Below, one piece after another: positions 12,721 to 25,129 of a stretch of 64,000 bases of DNA; the first letter of the stretch is position 1, and every line of letters begins with the position of its first letter. Position numbers and translations under genes: made by a program. This stretch comes from Siphonodentalium dalli (taxonomy: Eukaryota; Mollusca; Scaphopoda; Gadilida; Siphonodentaliidae), in the NCBI GenBank assembly GCA_032622095.1, contig CP136061.1:66777127-66841126 (forward strand), in the 5' to 3' direction. The notes below the pieces were generated by a model. The model searched no databases and was not told where the DNA came from. It saw only the letters and a program-made list of their open reading frames with translations.

Positions 12721-13730
12721 CACTTTTTTTTCTTGTTAACAACCGAAAATATTTAGAGGAGACATTAAGAAAGGAAATTAGTGGGGTGAAGTTGAGTCCT
12801 GTGGGGGTGCAGAGGTCAACCAATATATCCTGGACTATTGTGCGTTAGCAGTCTGAGGCCCCGTGTGTGCGCTTCGCGGACATGGCACACATATCCTATT
12901 ATTTTAAATATCGAGCTAATATTCTCTACTTCAATATATACTTGTGCAGATAGGTTCATATTGGACCGAAATATTGATATTGGTTCATATTGGACTTATT
13001 TGATTCTGGAATAAGCCCACAGTGGACCATGTACCTTCATTTTACAGGATTAACGTACTTGAGTGGACTAATATACCAGTTATTCCGTTGGCTGTATATA
13101 TGAAATGCGTATATTTGGTGCTGCAACATATCCTCGTGAAAATAGGTTCACATTGGACCTAAATATTGACATAGGTTCACATTGGACTTATTTTATTTTG
13201 AAATAGTCCCATAGTGAGCTTATTTAACTTTTTTTTATTATTTATTTAATTAAATTTGTTTAATTCAGTCGAGACAAATCCGGACAGTCAGACGGATATA
13301 TATATATATATCGTCTAATAATGCGAAATGCCCCACCGTCTCGATAGTAGCTGCCATCGGTCTTCGTTACTATATTTCTCCCGCATTTGGCGAAAATAAT
13401 ATAATTTTGATGAATTTAATTTAGAAAATGGAGGGAGCTATCGTCAAGCCAATTATCAGATATACCTACACTTTATCATTTTGTAATGATGTTAAGTACG
13501 ATGCACTGGACTTCATGCCAATGGCTCTCCATGATTCCAGTGTAACATGATTATATACCTGTACATATATTTACATTGTGATGTGGTATGAGTAATCGTA
13601 CTGGCCATGATTGATCATTGTTAAAGAGCCATTATGAATATTGCTGTAATTTCTCCACCGACAAATGTACACACCCCGTGGCCAGAAATTTCTCTCCGAA
13701 ATTCGTCAGCAGTCTATTTTGAAACGTATT
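12721..13730. repeat. Two-unit tandem duplication plus unannotated DNA
   Basis: The blocks at about 12,945-13,045 and 13,140-13,235 both contain AGGTTCA(T/C)ATTGGACC followed by AAATATTGA and a second TTCA(T/C)ATTGGACTTATTT, giving a period near 190 bp. Near 13,296 there is a short (TA)n. The rest to 13,730 shows nothing I recognise. Confidence 0.5.
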
Positions 13731-16700
13731 GGATGTTGTCACCATATATATGCATTGTTTTGATTCATGGCATATCTGTTATCGGATGGCTGTATTAACG
13801 TGGCCATATGTCGTACATAGTGTGAATACGGGGAAAAAACTTACACCTCCCCCAAAATGATATTTAGTGACGCGTTTGACAAATAGTCGGATTCCTTATG
13901 GCATATCACATTTTTTGCTTGATATAAGCGACCTGAAAACAAATTGTGTATGTCTATTTAGGTTTATTTTCAGGATTGACTTGTTTCCAATCTTAAATTT
14001 TGGAGGGTCAGCCTAAAACGGGCTCAAAATAATTTAAAGAGCGTTTTGTTTTTATCGAAAATGATAGATGGTGCCATTTGGCGAATGGTCATCAGTGCCA
14101 TTTGAAATATTATGAGAACTGCTAAGTGTGAACCTCAGACATATGTTTGAAAATTTGGATGTGGTCAGTTCTTGTTGGCTACAGTTGCGATCAAAATTTA
14201 ACATTGACCCCTATGGAGAGTCTCGTATTTGGGATAAATGGCGCCTTTTGTGTATGATAATATGTGAATTGAAATTTCTCAAATATAATATTTATGAAAC
14301 TCACGCACAGTTTGGAAAGTTCTGATGTGGTCAGATTATTCTCACTTACTAAAGTTGCGGTCAAAATTTAACATTGGACCTACGAAAAATATTTTGTTAT
14401 ATTACTCAAACTTTGATAGTAATATCACTAAACGGCCACCACGTGGTACTATATGAAGACAATACAATCTCGTCTGTCCCACTGTAACTATCAGTAATCT
14501 AATTCATGCAATAGTCGATATAGTTACGCTTCTAGATACAGTACTTGGCAAAATTATGTGTAGAATGGTTTGTAGTGACATACATCAAATGAAAAATTAT
14601 CACAAGGCTATTGTTTTTTCCACGATGTGACCATATAGTAAATTATTGTTTTAGTGATACATGTTATCAACTGACTAGTGTTAAAGCCAATTGTAGATCA
14701 TAACGAGTTGTAATGTTACAAATATACTTACAAACGATACTCCATCATCATCATCACACGTGCATCCAGCGTTTCTGTGTCATCCCTTCTATGATGTATT
14801 TCTACCTTTATATGGTGTACATTCACCTGCATATGGTGACCATTCACCTTTACGTGTTGTGCTAATCATTTATGACTTTGTAAGGTGTCCATCTGATGAG
14901 CAGTGTTCTTTATATGGCGTGCACTCATCTTTATATATTGTCCATTCACCTTTATATGGCGTGTTTACCTGTATATGGTGGACGTTCACCATTAAGATGA
15001 TGACATATGTTCTATATATGATATGCATACGTCATTGTATGATGTAGGTCCACCTTTATATGGTGTCCGTTCATCTTTATGATTTTCAATTGTCGTCATA
15101 TGGTGTGGAAATGTATTCATATGGCGTGAAACATCTGTATATGATGTCAGTTCACCATCATTATTATATACCACATCATACATACATATACTCAGCATAT
15201 TAAGTTATATACACATAATATAAAGTCATATGTACATCATATAAAGAACAGCGGCCATCAACATAAATGGTCACCAAATACAGATAACGGTATATGGACA
15301 CCATATAAAAGTAAATGGACGCCTTATAAAGGAAAAACACATCATAGATAGGTAAATACACACAATATAAAGGTGAATACACACCATAATAAAGGTTAAT
15401 GGACACAATATAATGTAAATGAACAAAATATGAAGATGAATGGGCACCACATATAGGTGAATGGACACCATGTAAAGGTGATTGGGAACCATATAAAGGT
15501 AACTCACACCATATAAATGTAAATAGACACCATATACATGTGAACTGGCACCATATAAAGGAAACACAACAACATATACAGGTGAATGGACACCAGATAA
15601 AACCGAATGGATACAATAGAAAGGTGAATTGACACCAAAGAAATGTGAATGGCCACCATATAAAGACATTTGCACACCATATAAAGGTGAATGGACACAA
15701 TGTAAAGGTGAATGGACACCATAGAAAGGCGAATTGACACCAAAGAAAGGTGAATGGACATCATATAAAGACATTTACAAACCATCATGAAGGTGAATGG
15801 ACACCATATATGGACATGTATACGCCATATAAAGGTGAATGTACAACATGCATATATGAATGTACATCATATAACGACAGTTGCACGCCATATGCAGATT
15901 AATGAATTTCACATACATGCTTATGGACACCATATTAAGATGCATGGTCACCATATAACAACATGTGTACCCCATATAAAGGTGAATGAATGCCATATAA
16001 AGGTGAATGGACACCATGGCGGGTGGGATGTCATAGAATGAACGACAACCCCACAAGGCAGCTAGAAAACGCATACTCTCCTGATGTATGTGTGATAGAC
16101 TCTTGACAGCGATGATGACGAAGTATAATTTACCAGTGTATTTGTCACATTACAATTTGTTATGATCTACAATGTGGCTTCAATCACGTGTCTGTTGATA
16201 ACACGTATCAATTAAACAATAATTTACAATATAGTCACATTGTGAAACTGGTAATCAATTGACGTAACATAATTATCCAACAGGCTGCAGTTTGCATATT
16301 ATCAGTGGAATTGCAAAGCATTATGCACATACTTCTGCCAAATACTGTATCTAGAAGCATAACTATGTCGACTATATTGCATGAATTAGATTACTGATTG
16401 TTTCGTCTTCTTATAGTAGCACTTGGTGGCCGTTTAATGATATTACTATCAACTTTCGAGTAAAATAACGAAATATTCTCCATCTTAAATTTTGATCACA
16501 ACGGTAGCCAGTGAGAATAGTCCAGTCACATATCATTTTCCCCAAACTGTGCCTGAGTTTCATACATAGTATTTTTGCGAAATTTCAATTCATATATAAT
16601 CGTACACAAAATGGCACCATTTATACAAAATACAAGAAACTCCATAGGGTTCAATGTAAAAAATTTATCGTAACTGTAGCCAGTAAGAACTCACTGATCA

Positions 16701-17120
16701 TATCCAAATTTTCAAATATATCTTTGAGGTTCATACCTAGCAGTTTTTGTGACAAAATTTCAAATCGCACTGATCAGAATACGCCAAATGTCATCATCTA
16801 TCTTATTTGGTAAAAAACGAAACGCTCTTTAAATTATTTTGACCCCATTTTAGACCGACACACAACAATTCACGAATAGTGACAAGTCTATCCTGAAAAT
16901 AGACCTAATAGCATACAAATATACTTTAAGATAGCTTCTAGCAAGCAAAAAAATGTAATATGACATGAGAAATCTGAGTTTTGCGTCACTAAATATCGTT
17001 TTGGGGGAGGGGTAAGTTTGTGTATTCGCGCTACGTACGCCACAGGTCCACAACAACACAACCATCCACTAGACAATATGCTACGGATCACAAAAAGGCA
17101 TACATATTATGACAATATCC
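13731..17120. mobile_element. Foldback-like long inverted repeat with a minisatellite centre
   Basis: The left arm (13,731 to about 14,755) is complementary to the right arm (about 16,095-17,120). Anchors: GGATGTTGTC against GACAATATCC; CCTCCCCCAAAA (13,847) against TTTTGGGGGAGG (17,010); CAGTTGCGATCAAAATTTAA (14,180) against a matching block near 16,490-16,680; and GGCCACCACGTGGTACTAT (14,433) against its complement near 16,420. All give the same axis near 15,428. Arm identity is moderate, so the element is not recent. The interior, 14,760-16,060, is a 21-bp minisatellite in two opposite orientations. No transposase is visible. Foldback or Galileo-type elements have this architecture; I could not fix the exact ends or a target duplication. 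Confidence 0.65.
14760..16060. repeat. 21-bp minisatellite with reversed polarity
   Basis: The unit is close to CACCATATAAAGGTGAATGGA. From 14,760 to about 15,190 it runs as its complement (TTCACCTTTATATGGTGTCC); from about 15,200 to 16,060 it runs forward. 21 bp is seven codons, so several frames stay open for 100-170 residues and read as repeats of a seven-residue motif. I regard these as artefacts, not genes. Units vary by substitution and a few have lost or gained bases. Confidence 0.85.
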
Positions 17121-18547
17121 GATTAGTTTCTGATAAACGGAGTTGAAACCGACGTATATATGTTGCTGAATCAGCGAAAAAAAAATACGTTCACGATTAA
17201 CGAAACACGTCACAGGTGAAACGATCATCTGGCAACGTTTTACATTTTCAAAACCAAGTAGACAACTGTTTCCCAAATCAAATGAAGAATAAGTAAAATT
17301 AAACATAGATTAAGAATCCTAGACTGATGAACATCACAGGAACTAATCCGAAATATGCACAAAAATAAGTTTGGGTAGCATCATACTAGCATGAAGAAAA
17401 TGTGAAAAAAATCATATTTCGCCCCCCTATATTGACCCCGCAACAACCGGATCCTGAAATTAGAATAGTTGGGCTACATACATATGGTAGTCGCTGATAT
17501 TCCCATTTATGGTGACACCTCGGGTAATGAGATCCCATACTATTCCAAGTTCTTCAGTAACCGCAACATATGTACTGAGGTGGGTGAGACCCTTAAGAGT
17601 TTTGCTACACACAACGTCGGCCGAGTCGATTACTTTCTCGATCTCATCGAACAACATGCAGTCGAAGGACGAGCCATACTCCATGTCGCACCTGCAATAA
17701 CAGGTTGTGACTTTAATTGTTCAGGTGCGGTCATATTTAACTCAGTTTGTGTGGCGACGATATATATTTCATTTTGACTGTTTTGATGTCCGCCCGTATG
17801 CTTTGCTCAACCTCCTTTAGCTTTGAACATATCAGACGGACAGGTTCTTCAATTGAAGAAGTGAGTCAGATGATATCCGCTCTTTTATTGTTATTGCTGA
17901 GTTCATGTTAATAATTATATCTTGCATGCAGATAGAACCACATGGATATTCGTTTCGATAACGACGAGACGGTTGTGAGTTAGAATTTGCACTATGATCA
18001 CCATGCGGGAGTATCCATTATCTCTTCAATCGATCCACCACTTAAGAACAAGATCAGCTGGTAGGTATCACATGCCAGTGTTTTGTCCATAGGGACACCT
18101 CCCGGATTTTTGGTACCTCTGATTTAGGTCGGAGTTTTCTAGTTATGTTTGCATTCGTTGCGCATGAGCGAAGGCGTTACTAAAGTCTGGTTGTTTTTAA
18201 TATATCAATTTAATGAAGTACAAGAAAACCGTAGTCAGAAATGGTAACGCCCTCAAGATCATATTATTAGGCATTTATTTAAATTATATTATAAAATATA
18301 TTGGTTTCATGTACGCACCACCACATAATTCCGTTAAAACAACTAATCCTTCAAATTATTACAACTACGGCAAAATATCGTCACTGCAGGCTTCTCATTC
18401 ACCGCACAAGAAAGCCTCTAAATGCGGACCAAAATCTAATAATCGGATTAAATACACACACCGATACTTCGCAATACGACTTTTAGTCTATATTCCAACT
18501 GAGACATACTTCATCAGCAATGTTATATTATACATTGTGTTTCCGCA
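17121..18547. other. Mostly non-coding; one unassigned open frame
   Basis: The plus-strand frame 17,469-17,777 (102 residues) contains HVAPAITGCDFN. That faintly recalls the HALTGCD-type motif of some uncharacterised invertebrate element-encoded proteins. The opposite strand is also open (17,460-17,684), and neither is supported by a domain. The remainder is AT-rich and without recognisable features. Confidence 0.3.
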
Positions 18548-18715
18548 ATAAAATATGTGACCCATGTCAAAGAGTGGCCCATGCAGCCATTGTTCACACC
18601 TTAATATCGAATGCGATTAACGCGTTCAATAAAGTTACATACTGCAACCATGAGTTGCAGTACGTAACTTTATTGACCGCGTTAATTTGACATGGGTTAC
18701 ATATTTTAATTGGCA
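18548..18715. mobile_element. Hairpin MITE-like element
   Basis: Outer inverted repeat: AAAATATGTGACCCATGTCAAA (about 18,551-18,572) against its near-complement at 18,687-18,709. Inner inverted repeat: AACGCGTTCAATAAAGTTAC against GTAACTTTATTGACCGCGTT, around a CATGA loop near 18,650. No coding sequence and no clear target duplication. Confidence 0.6.
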
Positions 18716-19200
18716 CAAACGAGTAAATTCCATGAGCAAATGTTTTTATATATAAAGGTTTTCAAAACTGACTTTAGTGCTCAAAGTTATTTAAATATAA
18801 CGGATGTCTTACCCATTGAGACTAGTACATGTAATGAATTCTGAAACACACAATTCTGTCACTTGTGCAGCGGAGTTGGCGACAAATACCATTATATATT
18901 AATTGTGACGCTATATATTCATTGAGAAGACGATTTATACCTTGTCGTTAACAAGTTCCCCCAACTTGATACAATTTAAGATCATCGTGAGAACAAAACG
19001 CTGTTTCAACACAAATTGTGTGATTTTATCAGAATCTAGAATAATTAACGAGCTCACCGCCAAGACAAAGGAATACAATACAGTAATTTGTATTTATTTA
19101 ATGATCTTCATCGTAATAATGATATGGTGCATGTTGTTATTTTTGACTTCAACGACTTCGACTTTTGACCCAGGAGAGTGAATACAGAATTGATTTAATT
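18716..19200. other. Non-coding AT-rich DNA
   Basis: I see no repeat partner, gene or RNA here. The open frame at 18,942-19,181 has a hydrophobic end but no recognisable domain. Confidence 0.4.
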
Positions 19201-19204
19201 TGAC

Positions 19205-19375
19205 ACATCCTGTAATGACAGGTAGTGTAAAAATGGTCCAGGAGATGAGGGACCCTGACAAATTAAATAAGTGGCCCTCCAAAATCTTTCGGCCTTACAA
19301 TATCAACTGAAGAAGCCTAAAGCCGAAAGCTTTTGAAGAGCGACTTATTTAATTTGTAATGACAAGACTTGGTTA
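19205..19375. mobile_element. Short inverted-repeat element
   Basis: ACAAATTAAATAAGTGGCCC then AATCTTTCGGC (19,258-19,292) is complementary, with a few mismatches, to GCCGAAAGCTTTT then GCGACTTATTTAATTTGT (19,322-19,358). The outer TAATGACA motif is present on both sides in the same orientation (near 19,213 and 19,358), which could be a target duplication. Confidence 0.45.
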
Positions 19376-20289
19376 AAGCAAACTTTATCAACGCTGAAAT
19401 AAGAATGCAATGGTTAAACAAGTGTAAGCGCATCTATTATCATAGCTATAATTAATGCTTACAGCATGCGCAGTGCAGTATTCAGTATTCCATTTTGAGC
19501 TCTGCTTTTGTCACGTTCAGCCTATCAACACTGGTCGACATATACTTATTTCGATTACCACATGCAGCTTAGCAGTATACGGTTAGACAAGATGTCGATA
19601 GGACTATTGGCGATTGTACTCCTTTCATTGGGTATGTATATATTTATACACACTAAAGCGAGAGCTTCCGACACATATAAGGACAATATATTATTGGCAC
19701 AAAATTTCATGGTGTTGTATGCCTTGATTGAATCCAGTACGTATTTGTCGGCGCTTTATGTTTTACATTATTGGTAAATGTCTTGTCTGAAAAAATAGTA
19801 TTTGGAAATTTCAGACTGGAACATATGTTTAAAGCCACATGGCGGGTTTCGGTCCAAAAATACACTTAATAATATTCGCTTTTGAATTTTTCCCGTATCG
19901 ATATAGGTCGATACATATTTGAAGTACCTTTCTGTGAAGACGGTGTTTGGGTCCCAAACAAACCACAGCCACGCGTACAGCATAGAACAGAAAAGAGCGT
20001 TCCGTGTTAGTCTATTCCTGATATGGTATCAATAAAGAGCGCTTATTTCACTTTTGACCGAAAAATTTAAAAAGGTGGAAAATGGCTGTGACCACGGAAA
20101 GTAAATTTCAGAGCAAATGAAGTCGGAATATCATACTTCGTGTATCTTATAACTCCTTCCACACTACTAGACACAATTCGGAAGCTCGAATGATCCATGT
20201 CCGTTTAATATTCCAAGAAATATCCATTGTAACATACGTGGATTCCAATCAACAAATAATTACCTACATATTCAGCTAATTTCCGGATG
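19376..20289. other. Non-coding DNA
   Basis: The frame 19,508-19,777 contains one hydrophobic segment (about residues 31-50, GLLAIVLLSLGMYIFIH) but no identifiable domain or exon context. I do not call it a gene. Confidence 0.4.
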
Positions 20290-20690
20290 CATTTATCATG
20301 CCGAATTATTAAAGACATATTAAGGAATTGTTCGGGTGCGTGAAGTTGATCAGTTAGTACTCAGTCTCTGCAACCTGGGGGATGTAGAATTCTACTAACA
20401 TCGCCAAATATTTCAACGAAATCGAACATGCCACTCCATAGAAAACATCGATTGAACTACGCCGAATTGTATATATTACCATCTCGACTCGAGACGCAAC
20501 TATGGGCGATAAAAGTTCACAAATGATTTCGCAACCGAGAGTCATTGCATTTAATTAAGATATAAGAATGGCGGTGTGCGTTGTTAATTGGATTGATATT
20601 CGTAAAAATAATTACTTTGAGGGAATTATTCTCAATTTCTATTTGATCACCACGTCGGAGTGTTTCACATAACTTTAAAAGAGGTGTTGA
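20290..20690 (+). repeat. Dispersed repeat, copy A (partner at 44,080-44,475)
   Basis: Shares an ordered series of blocks with 44,080-44,475 in the same orientation: GGTGCGTGAA then TGATCAGTTAGTAC, ATTCTACTAACAT, CACTCCATAGAA, GCATTTAATTA, GTGTGTTGTTAAT-like, and a shared end GGAGTGTTTCACAT(A/C)ACTTTAA. That end also resembles the segment just before the Helitron 3' hairpin (TTTCACATCACTTTAACC at 5,860), so it may be a Helitron relative lacking its terminus. Confidence 0.55.
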
Positions 20691-21793
20691 TCAACAAAGC
20701 ATTTATGCACAATCAAAGAGTTAGCAAAACTTTATTAAATATAATATACAACTGCATGAAGTCTACAAATAGAGAAAGTCGTATACGCACATGCCAGTCA
20801 CCAATAAAAACGACTGTATAATTACGTAAGCTGTGATGGTACATGTTACAAACCACACGGGGCGTGACAAGAGTGTCTCCTTGATATGTTAGCTGCACCC
20901 TCTTCTTCTGGTTCCAGCTGTCGGCCATTCTGACCATTATTAGAGTGGAATTATTTTGTTTATTTTTATACTATTGATAAAAAAAGTATTTTTCGCATTA
21001 ATAACATTTTAACCAGACCAAACTACAATGTTTGAGTATAATAATATATGCAACCCTTTGGGTTGGAACTTTTTTTCCAACTAGTATCTCAAAATACCCA
21101 AAGGTTTAACCTGGCACCCCCATAAGGTTTGAAAATGTCCAACTGATGACCATTTCAGACCAATATTTTGACCAAAAGTAGAATAAAATATATTTCCCGA
21201 TAATTACTGGTTGGAAAATCAAACAATTTCAAACTGCTAAAGCAACAAGTAACATACAATATAGTGTCAGCTTGGTCGTGTGTTCAGGTGTTTATCTGAT
21301 TGTGCGAAAAGAGTCTGTAACTATTAATAGAAAATAAATAGTATGTGAATAGGCCAGCTACTGTGGCACTATCGGAAAATAGTATAGCCCCAATCTGAAA
21401 GTCACTTGAGATATATGGAGGATATCTACACTTTTTGCACCGTGTAGGAACTGTTACATCGGAAGTCGTTCTATCGCCAGTATTGTGATGGTTCTTGACT
21501 GATTTGTTACGGTTCCTTTTGATTAAAAATTATCATTTTCGGGACAAAATCACGCATAATTATAGATATCTTGAATCTATTAAACTTTTCTGAATGAACA
21601 GAGGCTGCATCGAAATTCATCGAAATTGATGACAAGTGGTGCAAATTTCAACTTAATGCATATTTTTGATGGGTTAATTTTTGGTCAGTTTCACGACCTG
21701 GTCGCATCCGCTACGGTGTCCTAACAAGTTAACTGATACGCAAATACCATCACAGCCACCAGGTTGAGGGAGTGGGGTCCAGAAGAATGCATC
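20691..21793. other. Non-coding DNA
   Basis: No repeat partner or gene recognised. There is a short self-repeat near 21,050-21,110, where an AACCCTTTGGGTT palindrome is followed by CCCAAAGGTTTAACC. Confidence 0.4.
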
Positions 21794-21794
21794 A

Positions 21795-22700
21795 GAGCTA
21801 AAAATAGTGTCCCTAAAAGTTGCCGGTATTATGAGTAAAATTGATGAACCAGAATTTCTAAATTTTGTAGGAAATTTCGATATTATTTGTTTACAGGAGA
21901 CCAAAACTTATAGTATAGATATTATTGAAATTGCAGGCTTTAAAACTTTGATCCATCAATACAGACAGGAAGTAACAATCCATCGTTCTGGAGGCATCTG
22001 TGTACTTGTGAGAAACAATAATTCTGATTTATTCGAACAATTAGCATCAAAATTTTTATATTTTGCGTGGTTTCGGGTGAATTTGGGCGAATCAACACCT
22101 CTAGTATTTGGTAACGTCTACATTCCGCCTGAGGGCTCTAAATACAGCTCAAATACATGTTTTAATGATATTTATGGATCAGTAGCAGATGTGAAGCCAC
22201 TTAGTGAAAATATAATGCTATTCGGGGATTTCAGTTCTCGAACTGCACAACTTATTGATTACATAAATGAAGATTCCGACAATAGTTGTATACAGCCAAT
22301 TAAACGTAAATCGCAAGACAAGGGAATTAAAAAGTTTGGGTACCGAATGATATAATTCTGTAAAACAGCTGAGTTTCGAATTTTGAATGGCAGAACTGGA
22401 AGTGACAACGGAGTTTGGTCGAGTGACCTGTCTCAATGTAAGTGTTGTGGATTACGGGCTATCTACGGTATCCGCGTTGACCCATATTGCCGAGTTCAGA
22501 GTGGCTGATTTCGACAACCTCTTGAGTGACGTACATACTCCGATTATCTGCAAGGTCTATCTGGACCAGTGTATCACCACTGTGTGCGGCCAATCATACC
22601 TTAGTGCAACTCGAACAATGCGGACGAGTAATTTAAGTGGACAAAAAATAACCAAAAAGGTCAGTTGGACGTTGGATATTCAACGGACATTCGCGTGAAG
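21795..22700 (+). pseudogene. LINE endonuclease (APE) domain fragment
   Basis: An apurinic-type endonuclease domain of a non-LTR retrotransposon. In the first frame (to the stop at 22,355) I see FDIICLQETKT (catalytic Glu region), RSGGICVLVRN, a FGNVYIPPEGS segment, and LFGDFSSRTA where the family normally has GDFN, so the Asn is replaced. After a frame break the second frame (22,387-22,698) continues with VVDYGLSTVSAL and LLSDVHTPI, the C-terminal part of the domain. The piece ends near 22,700, where TTGGACGTTGGATATTC appears twice (22,665 and 22,704). No reverse transcriptase follows, so this is a fragment. Style resembles RTE/RTE-X-like elements, perhaps the same family as 7,575-8,857. Confidence 0.75.
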
Positions 22701-25129
22701 TTAGTTGGACGTTGGATATTCCAAAAAAAATAAAAATCGTTTTATGCATTAGGGGTGCGCCATGAGTCTAATTCGTGCTCTCCCACTAAAACTTCGTTCG
22801 AAATTCCGCGATTTTCCTGTTTTCCAGACCATAACTGGACTTTAAAAATTTATAATTACGCGACATATAGCTATATAGGGCGCAGGCTATAGTGTGGTCG
22901 TCGGAGGGTTAGACCCAGAAGAAATTGGTGAAGAAGCGGTTTTGGTGTCATTCGACGCCGGAGAATCTCGTGTATAACATATCCAAAATCCGCTAAAATC
23001 CGCTTTGGGCAAAATTCAGGATCCAAAATGGCGTCCAACATGGCTGCCGTTAGTCAAAATACACTCTGACTGAGATTAATTCGATAATAGTGAGAACAAA
23101 TGTTATCATATGTATACAAATGTATACATTTTTGCAAAGGTAAAATATTGTGTTACCTGTTTATGGCAAAAATGGAACCCCTCGTCCCGGATGGCCGCCA
23201 AAATGGCGGCCTAAACTCGAACATTTGAAGTTTTTGCCTAATATCTTAAAGATCAATTCCTGTTGTTTGATAATGGTTCAGACTGGCGACTTTGATTAGG
23301 CTTATTATCATTATAATACTAAATTAGTGACAGCTAATCGTAGTATTTCGTGTAACGTGTATTTGTGCTTGAAAATGTATCACTATCATGTTAACTTCGA
23401 TATTTCCAAATCAGTTTTACACTACCCAAAGCACCATTTGATAAGTCTCACATGTAGAAGATGAATGGTATATTATCATTATGTTCGTTCATATCAGAAT
23501 AAGAGCACGAAGTCGACAAAGTGATTAAAAGCCGATTTTATTCAAAACTAACTCCGTTTTAGGTAACACTGTTACATCCTATAACAATTCAAATATTTCC
23601 CGTAACGAGATTTCACATGATACACCATCCCAGCAAATGGTGTCTCATAGAAATATAACTTCTTCACTAAAATTCAAAGTTAATAAGATACCCAACAGTT
23701 TACACGTAATTCCACTTAACATTTAGGTGCCTACATTTCAAATAGTCTGATCTCAATGTAATGTTCTATTTCCAGTAACAAAACTGGTCATTCCTGTAAT
23801 TGTTTTTTTCGTAACAGGAGGAGACCGTTACAGGAGATATGTATTGGCTATCAAAAACTAAATATCTCAACGATTTCTTTCTTCAGCGGGGAGATAATGT
23901 GGCAATCAAAATGACTCAGAAACATCTCTTCAAAAATGAGTTAGAGATACTGAGGTCCCTGGTTATATCGATCAATTCACGTTACATTTCAGACGTTTTT
24001 TAAATATACGGTTATGGGTGCACCTACCTGATACATATTTATTTCGCGACTGTTTCTGACAATTCCAAATCTGCGCACATTTTTGAACTTACCATGTGTT
24101 CTCACTTTTATAAGGCAAGTGATGTAATTTACAATTTACAGGTAGGGTCTATTATTTTGCTTTTATACCACTTCGTTACAGAAGAGACATTGAGTTGAGG
24201 GACAAGATGTAACGAACAAAAAATATGTGGAAATCTTTGATATTGATGGCCTGAGGTTTATTATCATTAAGAGTAATGATCATTTTTCAATTACACATTA
24301 AAGTTTCCGTAATTATTTTGAACAATATCTATAGACGGATGAGCAAACTCGAAAGTTTGAAATTGGGACATGAGTTTTAGTGAAAATTCAGCTATATAAG
24401 TGACGAGTATGGAGTGAATATACCGCTAACGACTGGTGTACGGTATATATTTTATAGAACTCAGTGCGGCCATTCATAATTTGTCAGCATATATCTTGTC
24501 TGGAAGACGCTGGTGTCAAAGGACAAGAATGTGCGCCAAAATTGATAATGACTCATAAGTCCAGCATGGTCTGGAAAACAGGAAAAATCGCGGAATTTTC
24601 TAATTTCGATTTTTTTTTAATATGTTAGCCGAAATGGTTAGTGCAGATATATTAAACGCATAATGCTGACCATGTCTGCACTTGTAGATTGGTATGTGCT
24701 GTTCTCATATAGGAATGACTATAATTACCAAATTTCAGCTCAATCGGCTAGTTAATATAGCCTGCGCTCTCTGCAACTATCTGTCTGGAAAATAGGAACC
24801 CAATAACTGTTAGTGCTTTATATTATCATGTATAAGTATATACATGTATATTATTCCACTTGGGCGAAAATAATTTAATTTTTAATGTTATGGATGGGAC
24901 AACACCAATACAATTTGGGAAATGTATAATTTATCTATAAATGCGTGTACCTTTAATTCAGGTAATATATATATACGGTAAACTCAGTAACCAATATACC
25001 GAAGGACGTGGGGCTTTCTTTCTTATTTTATTTCAACTTTCTGACTGATTCTGAAAGTAACTATACAGCAGGGTGCTCTGTCTACCATTAGCTTATGTCG
25101 GCTTCTGGTGGGCAAGACATTTTTCCTCT
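22701..25129. repeat. Non-coding DNA with a long-range inverted repeat
   Basis: AATTCCGCGATTTTCCTGTTTTCCAGACCAT at about 22,803-22,833 is nearly complementary to 24,564-24,598, about 1.8 kb away. A GCGCAGGCTATA block near 22,880 has its complement near 24,760. Inverted arms with shuffled order suggest overlapping old elements. GGCCGCCAAAATGGCGGCC, a near-perfect palindrome, lies at about 23,193-23,211. No coding sequence recognised. Confidence 0.45.

Noticed and set aside
15200-15788. Three overlapping minus-strand open frames of 94-167 residues
   Set aside because: They read the 21-bp minisatellite in all three frames as repeating heptads. The period is a multiple of three, so stops are avoided by repetition and not selection.
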